64,000 bases of DNA from Phenylobacterium sp. RIFCSPHIGHO2_01_FULL_69_31 (GCF_001824475.1 NZ_MHXN01000039.1:113708-177707), one strand, 5' to 3'. Counted from the stretch's first letter, positions 22,210-32,169 are shown. Notes: a model not told the origin generated them from the sequence alone. Program-made: numbers and translations.

Positions 22210-24006
22210 TCAGGCCCCGAAGATCCAGCCCGGCGTCAACGTGCTCGCCTGCACGCCAACCAGGATGATCTGGTCGCTGGACGAGGCCAGGGTCACGACC
22301 GTGTCGGCCCCCACCTGGGCCACGGTATAGGTGGCGCCGGGATCCAGGTGCACGCGGTCGCCTTCCGCCAGGCTGAAGTCCAGGATCCGGTCGATGCCCG
22401 CGTCGGACGAGATGTGGAAGATGTCGGCGCCCGCGCCACCCGACACCGTGTCCGAGCCCTTGTCGCCCGACATGAAGTCGTCGCCCTCGCCGCCGGAGAT
22501 GGAGTCGTTCTCCTGGCCGCCGCGCACGATGTCGTTGCCCGACCCGCCGTCGCCCGTGTCCGCGCCGAGGTTGCCGTAGACGAGGTCGGCGCCGTCGTCC
22601 CCGAACAGCAGGTCGCTGTCCTTGCCCCCCACGACGTAGTCGTCACCCGCGCCGCCGCGGCCGGTGTCGTTGCCGACGTTGCCGTGGATGTCGTCGAACA
22701 CCGAGCCGCCGACGATGGAGTCGTTTCCGTCCTCGCCCCGCAGGTAGCTGGTCCCCGCCCCGCCATCGATGGTGTCGGCGCCGGCGCCCGCGAAAATGCT
22801 GTCGAACCCGGCGCCGCCGACCAGGCTGTTGGCCAGAGCGTTGCCGGTGATGGTGTCGTTGCCGAACCCGCCGATGGCGTTCTCGATCTGCGCGCCCTGG
22901 GCCACCGCCACATTTCCGACGAGGCCGCCGACGTTCGAGAAGAAGCCCTCGCGCAGCTCGATGAGCTGGTTCTGCGAGTAGCCCGAGAAGTCGAAGGTGT
23001 CGCGGCCGCCCGCGTCCCAGACCGCGAAGATCACCCGGCTGGAGCTGTTGGTCGCCACGAACCAGTCGCGGCCGGCGTTGGCGTTGAAGCCATAGACGGT
23101 GTCACCCGTCCGGGTGCTCATGTTGGCGCCGTACTCGATCTGGGCGCCGCGGATGTCGTCGAGCTGCGGCGCGGCGGCGTAGCGGCCGCCGTAGCTGGCG
23201 CCGGTGTTGGCCTCCGAGAAGTAGCTCATCACCGTGTACTGACGGGTGTCCTCATAGTACTCGGCCGAACTGGCGTAGGTGATCGGCCCACCGTCATCGC
23301 CGGCGTTGTAGTCGCCCGGATGGGCCAGGCCGATGGCGTGGCCGATCTCGTGGATCAGGACCTGGGCGCCGTAGTTGCCCATGCTGGGTAGGCTGTTGGT
23401 GCCCGCGTTGATGTTGATCCAGACGTCGCCGGCGGCGCTGCTGGCGCTGGTGCTGCCCGGATAGTTGGCGAACGCCGCCGAGCCGCTCTCGCCCGAGCTG
23501 TAGTTGCCGAACAGGATCGCGGCGTCGTTGGAATAGGCCGCCTCGCCCGCGCTCCCGATCCCCACCCGTACGAACCGGATGTTGGCCACGTCGGCCCACG
23601 CCTGCATGGCCTGCTCGGCCTGGTAGATCTGCTGGGCGTTGAAGCGCTGGAAGCCCGCGGTGTCGCTGGGCATGGTGACAGGCTCGCTTGAGCGGAAAGC
23701 GTACGTCACGGTGAAGGCGCGGCCGGCGACCCCGCCCCAGCCGGGTGCCGGCGCCATGGTCACCGGATCGAACCCGGTGAGCTGCAGGCCCGCCCGGTCG
23801 ATAGTGTAGCTCTCCTTGCCGTTCACCACGGCGCCTGCACGCGCGTCGGCGTTCAGGTAGGACAGGCCGTCCGCGACGTCAGACTCGGCCACGACCGCCA
23901 GCCCCGTGCACAGCGGACAGCTGCAGGTTGCGCCATCCGCGGCGGCGAACGGCCGGCTTTGCAGCGACGGGTCGTCGGCGGAAAGGAGGGAAGCGTCCGT
24001 GGGCAT
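22210..24006 (-). CDS. M10 (serralysin-like) metallopeptidase with C-terminal RTX calcium-binding repeats
   Basis: LIHEIGHAIGLAHPGDY zinc motif, VMSYF Met-turn, then GGxGxDxx nonapeptides (GGAGFDSIFAGAGADTIDGGAG...). Confidence 0.95.
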   Translation of the reverse strand: MPTDASLLSADDPSLQSRPFAAADGATCSCPLCTGLAVVAESDVADGLSYLNADARAGAVVNGKESYTIDRAGLQLTGFDPVTMAPAPGWGGVAGRAFTVTYAFRSSEPVTMPSDTAGFQRFNAQQIYQAEQAMQAWADVANIRFVRVGIGSAGEAAYSNDAAILFGNYSSGESGSAAFANYPGSTSASSAAGDVWININAGTNSLPSMGNYGAQVLIHEIGHAIGLAHPGDYNAGDDGGPITYASSAEYYEDTRQYTVMSYFSEANTGASYGGRYAAAPQLDDIRGAQIEYGANMSTRTGDTVYGFNANAGRDWFVATNSSSRVIFAVWDAGGRDTFDFSGYSQNQLIELREGFFSNVGGLVGNVAVAQGAQIENAIGGFGNDTITGNALANSLVGGAGFDSIFAGAGADTIDGGAGTSYLRGEDGNDSIVGGSVFDDIHGNVGNDTGRGGAGDDYVVGGKDSDLLFGDDGADLVYGNLGADTGDGGSGNDIVRGGQENDSISGGEGDDFMSGDKGSDTVSGGAGADIFHISSDAGIDRILDFSLAEGDRVHLDPGATYTVAQVGADTVVTLASSSDQIILVGVQASTLTPGWIFGA

Positions 24007-24170
24007 ACTCGCACTCTATCCAGACCCATCCCCTTCATTTGCTTAAGGGAATAGGTAAATCCGCACAATGCGGACCTCGCGCGGCGTTTGCGCGCATAGA
24101 GTGTACGCGGCGCGGCGCCCGGCGGCTTCGGACCAGCGTGCCGCAGTTTCCGCAGATCGGCTAGGCGCCG

Positions 24171-25310
24171 CTAGTCCAGGGGCTGGCGGCCGACGATCCT
24201 GAGGCCATAGCCCGCCGAGGCCGGCAGGACGGTCTGGGACGAGGTCAGCAGGGTCATGTCGCGGACGCCGAGGTCCAGCAGGATCTGCGCCCCGATGCCG
24301 TAGTCGCGGATGATATTCCCCGCATGGTCGGCCTGCGGCTGGCCGTAACGCTCGCTGAGCCAGTGCGGATTGGAGTCGCGGATGAACACCGCCACCGCGG
24401 CGCCCTCGTACGCCGACAGGGCGTTCAGCGCCTTGGGCACGTAGTCGCGGCGCGCCTCGACGGCGCCCAGCATGTCGGTGGCGAGGTCCACGCGGTGCAT
24501 ACGCACCAGGGTGGGCTTGTCCGGCTCGATCCGGCCCCGGGTCAGCACCACGTGCTCGGTCTGATCGATGGAGTTGCGGTAGATGATCATGCGGAAGCGG
24601 CCGCCGTAGGCGCTGTCGAACGGCGCCTCCAGCACGCGCTCCACCTGGCGTTCGGTGCGACGACGGTAGGCGATCAGGTCGGCGATGGTGCCGATCTTCA
24701 GGCCGTGCAGCTGGGCGAAGGCCACCAGGTCGGGCAGCCGGGCCATCGACCCGTCGTCCTTCATGATCTCGCAGATGACCCCGGCGGGGTTCAGGCCGGC
24801 CATGCGGCTGATGTCGACCGCCGCCTCGGTGTGGCCGGCGCGGACCAGGACGCCGCCGTCCTTGGCCACCAGAGGGAAGACGTGGCCGGGCGAGACCACG
24901 TCGTCCACGCCCTTGGTCGGATCGACCGCCACGGCGATGGTGTGGGCCCGGTCGTGCGCCGAGATGCCCGTGGTCACACCTTCGCGCGCCTCGATGGAGA
25001 CGGTGAAGGCGGTGCCGTGGCCGGACTGGTTGTCCGTGGCCATGGGCGGCAGGCGCAACTGGCGCGCCCGCTCGGCGGTGATCGACAGGCAGATCAGGCC
25101 GCGGGCGTGCTTGGCCATGAAGTTGATCTGGTCCGGCGTGGCGAACTGGGCCGGGATGATCACGTCACCCTCGTTCTCGCGGTCCTCGGCGTCGACCAGG
25201 ATGTACGGCCGCCCGTTGCGGGCGTCCTCGATGATGTCCTCGATCGGGCTGATGGCGCCAGACACGTTGTCGGACTCTCCGGACGGCGGAACGAGGTAAG
25301 GGCGTTTCAT
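24171..25310 (-). CDS. ribB: 3,4-dihydroxy-2-butanone-4-phosphate synthase fused to a degenerate GTP cyclohydrolase II-like domain
   Basis: DAEDRENEGDVIIPAQFATPDQINFMAKHARGLICLS; DNQSGHGTAFTVSIEAREGVTTGISAHDRA; RAGHTEAAVD; C-terminal half lacks the GCHII zinc cysteines. Confidence 0.92.
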   Translation of the reverse strand: MKRPYLVPPSGESDNVSGAISPIEDIIEDARNGRPYILVDAEDRENEGDVIIPAQFATPDQINFMAKHARGLICLSITAERARQLRLPPMATDNQSGHGTAFTVSIEAREGVTTGISAHDRAHTIAVAVDPTKGVDDVVSPGHVFPLVAKDGGVLVRAGHTEAAVDISRMAGLNPAGVICEIMKDDGSMARLPDLVAFAQLHGLKIGTIADLIAYRRRTERQVERVLEAPFDSAYGGRFRMIIYRNSIDQTEHVVLTRGRIEPDKPTLVRMHRVDLATDMLGAVEARRDYVPKALNALSAYEGAAVAVFIRDSNPHWLSERYGQPQADHAGNIIRDYGIGAQILLDLGVRDMTLLTSSQTVLPASAGYGLRIVGRQPLD

Positions 25311-25882
25311 CGGATTGCAGCCTTCATCTGGGCGAACTGCACGACCTGTTCGGCGACGGTCGCGAGCTGCCAGGCGTCCTTCTGATCCATGCAGTCGCCG
25401 GCCTCGTCGAAGAGGGCGGCGCCCGCGTTGAGGGCCGCGCCGAACGGCGTCGGCCAGCCCCGGAGGGCATGTATGATCGCCCGCAGCGCCATCAAGGTGG
25501 TGCCCGCGGCCTGCCAGCCGTCGGCGGTGATGATGGTCCCCACCGGCTTTTGCGACAGGTAGGGCTGCGGGTCGTTGCGCGTGAGTTCCAGGGTGTCGAG
25601 GGCGTTCTTGATCACCCCCGAGATCGAGCCGTGATAGCCGGGGCTGGCGACGATCACCCCGTCGGCGGCGCGAACGGCCTCGGCCAGCTCCAACTGGGCG
25701 GCCGTGGTGTCGGACGGGCGTGGGTCGAAGATCGGCAGGGTCCCCAGGAACGCGCCGCCCAGCAGGCGCGTCTCCGCCCCACGCGCCTCGGCGGCCTTCA
25801 AGGCGCACAACAACGCCCGCTCGCTGGACGACCCCTCGCGGATGGTGCCGCCGATACCGACGATGAGGGGGCGTTTGCTCAT
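25307..25882 (-). CDS. NADPH-dependent FMN reductase family protein
   Basis: LIVGIGGTIREGSSSERALLCAL...GVIVASPGYHGSISGVIKNALDTLE. Confidence 0.92.
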   Translation of the reverse strand: MSKRPLIVGIGGTIREGSSSERALLCALKAAEARGAETRLLGGAFLGTLPIFDPRPSDTTAAQLELAEAVRAADGVIVASPGYHGSISGVIKNALDTLELTRNDPQPYLSQKPVGTIITADGWQAAGTTLMALRAIIHALRGWPTPFGAALNAGAALFDEAGDCMDQKDAWQLATVAEQVVQFAQMKAAIR

Positions 25883-25888
25883 ACGCGC

Positions 25889-26079
25889 TCCTCTCCCCCC
25901 GCGAAGCGGAGAGGGAGAGGGGAGCGAGAGGGTCGGCGCAGGCCGCCCAGCTCAAGCTCCCGGTCCAGCCAGGGTCCCGCGTCGGCAAGATTGATCATCG
26001 CTAGACCTCTATGCCGGGCGAAATGTCGACGCCAGCCCTCTCCCTACCCTCTCCCTCTCGCTGCGCGGGGGAGAGGAGG
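25889..26079. repeat. Two inverted copies of a CTCTCCC/GGGAGAG intergenic repeat
   Basis: CTCCTCTCCCCCCGCGAAGCGGAGAGGGAGAGGGG (25889-) and CCCTCTCCCTCTCGCTGCGCGGGGGAGAGGAGG (to 26079). Confidence 0.7.
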
Positions 26080-26083
26080 CCCA

Positions 26084-27841
26084 TCAGGCCGCCGCGCTTT
26101 CCTCGGCGAAGACCTTCTTCAGCTCCGTCTTCAGGATCTTGCCATTGGCATTGCGGGGCAGGGTCTCGGGCCAGAAGGCGATCTTCACCGGCACCTTGAA
26201 CGCCGCCAGCCGCTCGCGGACGAACTGGCGCAACTCGGTCTCCGTGGCCGCGCCGCCGGGCTTGAGATGCACCACCGCGGCCGGTTCCTCGCCCAGGGTC
26301 TTGTGCGGGATGCCCACCAGGGCGGCGTCCATCACGTCCGGGTGGTCGTAGAGGACGTTCTCGACCTCGACGCAGTAGATGTTCTCGCCGCCGCGGATCA
26401 GCATGTCCTTGGCCCGGTCGATGATGAACAGGAAGCCCTCGTCGTCGACCCGCGCCAGGTCGCCGGTGCGCAGCCAGCCGTCCTGGAAGGTCTCGGCCGT
26501 GGCGTCGGGCTTGTTCCAGTAGAGCTTCACCACCTGGGGGCCCTTGACCCACAGCTCGCCCACCGAGCCCGGCGGCAGAACCGTCTTGCCGTCGGCGGGA
26601 TCGCGAACCTGCATCTCGCCCACCGGCGCGGCGGGGCCGGCGCTGTCGGGGCGGTTGAGGTAGTCCATGCCCATGTGGCTGGTGAAGGTGGCGGTGGTCT
26701 CGGTCATGCCCCAGCCGTTGCCGGGCTGGGAGCCCGGGAACACCTCGGCGATCTTGCGCACCAGTTCGGGCGCGGACGGCGCGCCGCCATAGGTGACGGC
26801 CATCAGCGACGACAGGTCGTACTTCGCCCGCGCCGGATGCTCGATCAGCTGCCAGGCGATGGTCGGCACGCCGCCGGTGGAGCTGACCTTCTCCCGCTCG
26901 ATCAGCTTCATGGCGGGCTCGGCGTCCCAGCGGCGCATCAGCACGATCTTGCCGCCCGAGTTCAGCGTCGGGCCGACGGTCGCCGACAGGCCGGTGGCAT
27001 GGAACATGGGCACCACCAAAAGGGTCACCCGCTGCGGCAGCTTGGTCGCGTCCAGCTCGGGCAACGGCTCGCCGGCCCGCAGGAAGTTGCGCGCCGCCGA
27101 AATGCCGCCGGCGCCGATGTTGGACGTCATGTTCCGGTGCGTGCCGAGCGCTCCTTTCGGGCGGCCCGTGGTGCCGGAGGTGTAGAGGATGGTGGCGTCG
27201 TCCTCCGGCCCCAGCGGCACGTCGGGCATCGGCAGCTCGGCCAGCTCGCCCCAGGCGTTCACGACGCCGATGACGTCCTCCAGCCTCTCGGTCTTAGGCG
27301 GCAGGCTCGCGGCGGCGTGGCGGGTGACATAGACCTTCTCAAGGTCCGGCAGCTTGTCCAGGAACTCGACGATCCGGTCGAGCCGCTCGTCGTCCACGAA
27401 GGCGATCTTGGTTCCGGAATCGGCCAGGCCGTACTCCAGCTCCGCCCCGGTCCACCAGGCGTTCAGCGGCGTGACGATCGCGCCCACCAGCTGGCCGGCC
27501 CAGAAGCAGACCGCCCATTCCGGCAGGTTGCGCATGATGACCGCGACCCGGTCGCCCTTCTTCACGCCATCAGCCTGCAGGCGATGCGCCAGGGTCAGGG
27601 TGGCGCGGGCGAAGCTGTCGAAGGTGGCGCGGTCGTCCTCGTAGACCAGGAACTCCCGCTCGGCGAACCGGCGGCCGTTCACGAACACGTCGCGCAGGGT
27701 GGGCGGGGCGTTCTTCCAGGTGCGCGTCGGCACGCCCCGGATCACCTTCTCCTCGATTTCGAACGGAGCGCCGGGCGCGGTCAGCTTCGCATGCGCCTCT
27801 GCGACGGACATTACGGGCCAGGTTTTTGAAGAGTCGGTCAT
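26084..27841 (-). CDS. Class I adenylate-forming acyl-CoA ligase
   Basis: DDATILYTSGTTGRPKGALGTHRN; GWGMTETTA; WLRTGDLARVDDEGFLFIIDRAKDMLIRGGENIY; K at NGKILKTEL. Confidence 0.95.
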   Translation of the reverse strand: MTDSSKTWPVMSVAEAHAKLTAPGAPFEIEEKVIRGVPTRTWKNAPPTLRDVFVNGRRFAEREFLVYEDDRATFDSFARATLTLAHRLQADGVKKGDRVAVIMRNLPEWAVCFWAGQLVGAIVTPLNAWWTGAELEYGLADSGTKIAFVDDERLDRIVEFLDKLPDLEKVYVTRHAAASLPPKTERLEDVIGVVNAWGELAELPMPDVPLGPEDDATILYTSGTTGRPKGALGTHRNMTSNIGAGGISAARNFLRAGEPLPELDATKLPQRVTLLVVPMFHATGLSATVGPTLNSGGKIVLMRRWDAEPAMKLIEREKVSSTGGVPTIAWQLIEHPARAKYDLSSLMAVTYGGAPSAPELVRKIAEVFPGSQPGNGWGMTETTATFTSHMGMDYLNRPDSAGPAAPVGEMQVRDPADGKTVLPPGSVGELWVKGPQVVKLYWNKPDATAETFQDGWLRTGDLARVDDEGFLFIIDRAKDMLIRGGENIYCVEVENVLYDHPDVMDAALVGIPHKTLGEEPAAVVHLKPGGAATETELRQFVRERLAAFKVPVKIAFWPETLPRNANGKILKTELKKVFAEESAAA

Positions 27842-27986
27842 CAGGCGCTTCCCTACCCGCCGGACCTTGCGTCAGCCTACAGGCCCTGGCGACGTTGTCT
27901 CATTGAACCCGTCCCGTCTAAGCACCGCAACGGGCGCCCATGTCTCTGGCGGACTTCGGCGGCGAAACAATCGAGAGGTTGGGCGG

Positions 27987-29306
27987 TCAGACCTTCTCCC
28001 GCCGCGCGGCGTAGTGGTCGCGGATCTCGGCCAGCTCCTTGCCGAACCGCTTCCTCGCTTCCTCCTGCAGCTTGGGGATGTGGTAGCTGGGGAAGAGGTC
28101 GTTGTCCGGCTGGTAGTCCTTGAGGATCTGCTTGGCCAAGGTGACCTTGTGGACCTCGGTCGGGCCATCGGCGATGCCCATGACCAGGGCGGAGGTGACC
28201 ATCCGCATGAACGGCATCTCGTTGGAGACACCCAGGGCGCCGTGCAGGTGCGCGGCCTTGGCGGCGACGTCGTGATAGACCTTGGGCATCGCCACCTTGA
28301 TGGCGGCGATGTCCTTGCGGACCTTCTGGTAGTCCTTGTGCTTGTCGATCAGCCAGGCGGTGCGCAGCACCAGGAGGCGGAAGCTCTCCACCGCGATCCA
28401 GCTTTCGGCGATCTGGTCCTGAACCATCTGCAGGTCCGAGAGCCGGCCCTCGCGGGTGGTGCGGGAGACCGCTCGCTGGCACATCAGGTCCAGGGCGTGG
28501 CGGCAGGCGCCCACCGTACGCATCGCGTGGTGGACCCGGCCGCCGCCTAGGCGCACCTGGGCGATGACGAAGGCCGCGCCCCGGTCGCCCAGCAGGGCGT
28601 CGTAGGGCAGGCGCACGTTCGTGTAGCGGACGTAGGCTTCGTTGCCGCCGCCCACCTCGCCGCCGGCGCCCACGGCCACGTTGCGCACGATCTCCACCCC
28701 GGGCGTGTCGGTGGGCACCAGGAAGATCGAGGTGCGCCGGTAGGGGTCCTTCGCGTCGGGATCGGTGATCGCATAGAGCACCAGGACCTTGGCGTACTTG
28801 GCGTTGGTCGAGAACCACTTCTCGCCATTGATCACCCACTCATCCCCCTCCAGCACGGCGCGGGTGGTGAAGGTCAGCGGGTCCGAGCCGCCGGTGGGCT
28901 CGCTCATGGAGAAGGCCGAGCGGATCTCGCCGTTCAGCAGGGGCCAGAGGTACTGTTCCTTCTGCTTGTCGGTGCCGTAGTGGGCGATGATCTCGGCGTT
29001 GCCGCTGTCGGGCGCCTGGCAGCCGAACACGCTGGGCGCCAGGCTGCTGCGGCCCAGCTTCTCGTTCATCAGCGCCAGCTTGAGCTGCCCGAAGCCCTGG
29101 CCCCCCAGCTCGGGGCCCAGGTGGCAGGCCCAGAGGCCCTGGTCCTTCACCTTCTGCTGCAGCGGCTTGATGAACTTCTCGCGGCCCAGGCTGGAATAGA
29201 CCGCCATGCCGAGGTGCGAGAGCGGCTCGACCTCCTCGCGCATGAAGTCCTCGATCCAGTCCAGCTTCTTCTGAAACTCAGGATCGGTCTCGAAATCCCA
29301 GGCCAT
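27987..29306 (-). CDS. Acyl-CoA dehydrogenase family protein
   Basis: AFSMSEPTGGSDPLTFTTRA; GEKWFSTNAKYAKVLVLYAITDPDA; MPFMRMVTSALVMGIADGPTEVHK. Confidence 0.95.
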   Translation of the reverse strand: MAWDFETDPEFQKKLDWIEDFMREEVEPLSHLGMAVYSSLGREKFIKPLQQKVKDQGLWACHLGPELGGQGFGQLKLALMNEKLGRSSLAPSVFGCQAPDSGNAEIIAHYGTDKQKEQYLWPLLNGEIRSAFSMSEPTGGSDPLTFTTRAVLEGDEWVINGEKWFSTNAKYAKVLVLYAITDPDAKDPYRRTSIFLVPTDTPGVEIVRNVAVGAGGEVGGGNEAYVRYTNVRLPYDALLGDRGAAFVIAQVRLGGGRVHHAMRTVGACRHALDLMCQRAVSRTTREGRLSDLQMVQDQIAESWIAVESFRLLVLRTAWLIDKHKDYQKVRKDIAAIKVAMPKVYHDVAAKAAHLHGALGVSNEMPFMRMVTSALVMGIADGPTEVHKVTLAKQILKDYQPDNDLFPSYHIPKLQEEARKRFGKELAEIRDHYAARREKV

Positions 29307-29384
29307 AGGGCGCCTTCCGTCACGGCAATTTTTCGTATTATTGGTATGCTACTCCTCTCGAAGGCGAGCGCAAGACCAGTTGGC

Positions 29385-29978
29385 TCAGCCCAGGAGCAGG
29401 CGGCGGACGAGATCGCCCGTGTTGGAGACGCCGAACTTTCGCAGCAGGCGCGAGCGGTAGATGTCCACCGTGCGCGGGCTGATCCCGAGAGCCAGGGCGG
29501 CCTCCTTGGCGGTCCTGCCGTCGACGAACAGCGCCGCCACGTCGCGCTCACGCGCAGTCAGGGCAGTGGCGGGCGCATTGCGGGCGGCCAGCACACCGGA
29601 CAGTTCGGTGAACACCCAGAGCGTGTCGTCATGCGCAGCGCCCGGACGTAGGGCCCGGCCGCGGACGTGGACCCAGAAGAGCTCCCCGTCGAGGCGGCGC
29701 ATCACCCGGTCGCTGGCGAAGACCTTGCCCGCGAGAAGGGTCCGTTCGGCGCGCTGGCCCGCGCCATGATAGTGGCGCTCGTCGGGATAGAGGCCCGCAA
29801 ACCCCTCACCGACCAGGGCCTTGCGCGGACCGCGAAACATCTCGCAGAAGGCGATGTTGCAGTCGGCGATCCGGCGCGCCCGACCGACGGCGAGGCCGAC
29901 CGGGGCCAACTGGAAAACCTGGATGTGATCGACCTGCGGCTCTGGCATCCCGCGTCCGAATACGTAAGCGTCCGACAC
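29385..29978 (-). CDS. PAS domain LuxR-type (GerE HTH) transcriptional regulator, GTG start
   Basis: N-terminal PAS-like IADCNIAFCEMFRG; C-terminal LTARERDVAALFVDGRTAKEAALALGISPRTVDIYRSRLLRKFGVSN. Confidence 0.9.
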   Translation of the reverse strand: MSDAYVFGRGMPEPQVDHIQVFQLAPVGLAVGRARRIADCNIAFCEMFRGPRKALVGEGFAGLYPDERHYHGAGQRAERTLLAGKVFASDRVMRRLDGELFWVHVRGRALRPGAAHDDTLWVFTELSGVLAARNAPATALTARERDVAALFVDGRTAKEAALALGISPRTVDIYRSRLLRKFGVSNTGDLVRRLLLG

Positions 29979-29995
29979 CTATAGCCTTAGGTGTC
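29974..29995. promoter_or_regulatory. Dyad operator-like site overlapping the LuxR-type regulator start codon
   Basis: GACACCTA-TAGCCT-TAGGTGTC, perfect 8-bp arms. Confidence 0.6.
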
Positions 29996-30018
29996 GCGGC
30001 TCCGTAGCGTCGCCGGCC

Positions 30019-30516
30019 ATGACGATCCCAGATCTGCACATCCGCCCCGCGGCGCCATCCGACGCCGAGGCCATCTGGCGCATCATCGGGCCGACGATAC
30101 GGGCCGGCGAGACCTACGCGCTGGACCGCGACCTTCCGGAGGCGGCGGCGCTGGCCTACTGGCTTGGCGCGGGCCGTGAGACGTTCGTGGCGGAAGCCGA
30201 CGGTCAGATCCTGGGGACCTACTACATCCGGGCCAACCAGGCCGGCGGCGGGGCCCACGTCTGCAACTGCGGATACATGACCGCCGCCGAGGCGGCCGGC
30301 CGCGGGGTGGCCCGGGCCATGTGCGCACACTCGCTGGACCATGCCAGGTCCCGGGGCTTCCGCGCCATGCAGTTCAACTTCGTGGTCAGCACCAACGTCC
30401 GAGCGGTGAAGCTGTGGCAGTCCATGGGCTTCACGGTCGTCGGTCGCCTGCCCGGCGCCTTCGCCCATCCCACGGAGGGATATGTCGACGCCCTGGTGCT
30501 GTTCCAGACGCTGTGA
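30019..30516 (+). CDS. GNAT family N-acetyltransferase
   Basis: VCNCGYMTAAEAAGRGVARAMCAHSLDHARSRGFRAMQFNFVVSTNVRAVKLWQSMGF. Confidence 0.92.
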   Translation: MTIPDLHIRPAAPSDAEAIWRIIGPTIRAGETYALDRDLPEAAALAYWLGAGRETFVAEADGQILGTYYIRANQAGGGAHVCNCGYMTAAEAAGRGVARAMCAHSLDHARSRGFRAMQFNFVVSTNVRAVKLWQSMGFTVVGRLPGAFAHPTEGYVDALVLFQTL

Positions 30517-30520
30517 CGCG

Positions 30521-31288
30521 TCAGAACGCGCCGCCCCGTCCCTGACCAGCGGCGAACCGGGTTGCGCCCTCGACCGCGGAGCCCGTGCGCAGGGTCTCCA
30601 TGCCGACCTTCACCTCGAAGGCCTGGGCCTCGTCCCAGTCGAGCGACCACTGCTTGAGCGCCGAGAGGCGGTCGTTGCGCATGCAAAGCTGCGGGAAGGC
30701 GCTGATCTGCCTGGCGAGGTCGACGGCCGCGCTCAGCGCCTGCCCCTGCGGGGCCACACGATTGGCCAGGCCCATGGCCAGCGCCTCGTGCGCGTCCACG
30801 GCCCGGCCGGTGAGGATCAGGTCCATGGCCCGCGAATGGCCGATCAGCCGCGGCAGCCGCACGGTGCCCAGGTCGATCAAGGGCACGCCGAACCGGCGAC
30901 AGAAGACGCCGAAGGTCGCGCCCTCGGCGGCCACGCGCAGGTCCGCCCAGCAGGCCACCTCCAGCCCGCCCGCGACGGCCGGTCCCTCCACCGCCGCGAT
31001 CACCGGCTTGCCCAAGGCCAGGCGCGTGCAGCCCATGGGTCCGAAATCCCCGGTCTCCTTGACGGGATTGCCGGCGCCTTCGCTGATCGCCTTGAGGTCG
31101 GCCCCGGCGCAGAAGAAGCCGCCGCGGCCGGTGAGCACCGCTACGTCCAGGCCGTCGTCGGCGTCGAAGGCCTTGAAGGCGTCGTAGAGCTCGCGCGCCG
31201 TGGCGCCGTCCACCGCGTTGCGGCGCTCGGGGCGCTCGATGGTGACGACGGCGATGCGGCCGTCCCGTTCGAGGCTGACGTTGGCCAT
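30521..31288 (-). CDS. Enoyl-CoA hydratase/isomerase family protein
   Basis: MANVSLERDGRIAVVTIERPERRNAVDG...LTGRGGFFCAGADLKAI...GPAVAGGLEVACWADLRVA. Confidence 0.93.
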   Translation of the reverse strand: MANVSLERDGRIAVVTIERPERRNAVDGATARELYDAFKAFDADDGLDVAVLTGRGGFFCAGADLKAISEGAGNPVKETGDFGPMGCTRLALGKPVIAAVEGPAVAGGLEVACWADLRVAAEGATFGVFCRRFGVPLIDLGTVRLPRLIGHSRAMDLILTGRAVDAHEALAMGLANRVAPQGQALSAAVDLARQISAFPQLCMRNDRLSALKQWSLDWDEAQAFEVKVGMETLRTGSAVEGATRFAAGQGRGGAF

Positions 31289-31347
31289 GGGCGGTCTCCT
31301 GCTTTGGCCGCCACCCTGCGCCCCCGACCCACGGGGAAGGCAAGCCG

Positions 31348-32034
31348 TCAGGCGCGGGAGAGAAGCCACATGCGCATCTGCCGGCGCGTCCGATAGCCCA
31401 GGTGCTCGTAGAGCGCGATCGCGCCGGTGTTGTGCCCGTACACGTGCAGGAAGGGGGTCTCCCCGCGCGTCGCGATGCGGCCCGCCACGATCCCCATCAG
31501 CGCCGCCGCATAGCCTTTGCCGCGGTGGTCCGGATGCGTGCAGACGGCGCTCACCTCGGTCAGGCCCGGCAATCGCATGCGCTCGCCGGCCATGGCGATC
31601 AGGCGCCCACCGGCCTTGACGCCGACGAAGTCGCCCAGTTGGTGCGTGCGCGAGAAAAATGGCCCAGGCCGCGTGAGCGTGGCCAGCTCCAGCATCTCGG
31701 GCGCATCGCCGTCGTCCAGGTCGACCACCTCGAAGTCTGGCGGCGGCAGGGGGCGGAGCTCGCCCGCCACCATCTGGCAGATCCCCGGCTGGGGCGTCAT
31801 GACTACGCCCGGGATGGGCGGATGGTCCTCGGCTTGAATCACCGCCAGTTCGCCCTCGGCCGGGACCAGGGCCGCAAGCGCGGCGAGGCTGTCCGGCGCC
31901 GTATCCGCGGCTGAGGCAAAGATCCCATACTCGCCGCGCAGGCGCAGGGCCCCTTCGGCCTGCTCGGCGAGCGCCGCCTGCCGCGTCGTGAATGCGTGCC
32001 AGATCGGTCGATCCAGAAGCTCGTCCCGTCCCAC
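31348..32034 (-). CDS. GNAT family N-acetyltransferase
   Basis: LTEVSAVCTHPDHRGKGYAAALMGIVAGRI..GETPFLHVYGHNTGAIALYEHLGYR; GTG start with SD AGGAGG. Confidence 0.88.
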   Translation of the reverse strand: MGRDELLDRPIWHAFTTRQAALAEQAEGALRLRGEYGIFASAADTAPDSLAALAALVPAEGELAVIQAEDHPPIPGVVMTPQPGICQMVAGELRPLPPPDFEVVDLDDGDAPEMLELATLTRPGPFFSRTHQLGDFVGVKAGGRLIAMAGERMRLPGLTEVSAVCTHPDHRGKGYAAALMGIVAGRIATRGETPFLHVYGHNTGAIALYEHLGYRTRRQMRMWLLSRA

Positions 32035-32169
32035 AGCCACCTCCTGTACTGCGCGCCGGGATAGACCGCCGCCCACCCAAGCGCCACCTTGCGGACCGCG
32101 CTTCCCGGCTATGGCTTGCAGCCGGACGGGGCGCAGGGGCAAATGGCCGAAAGACGCAGGGAAGCGACG

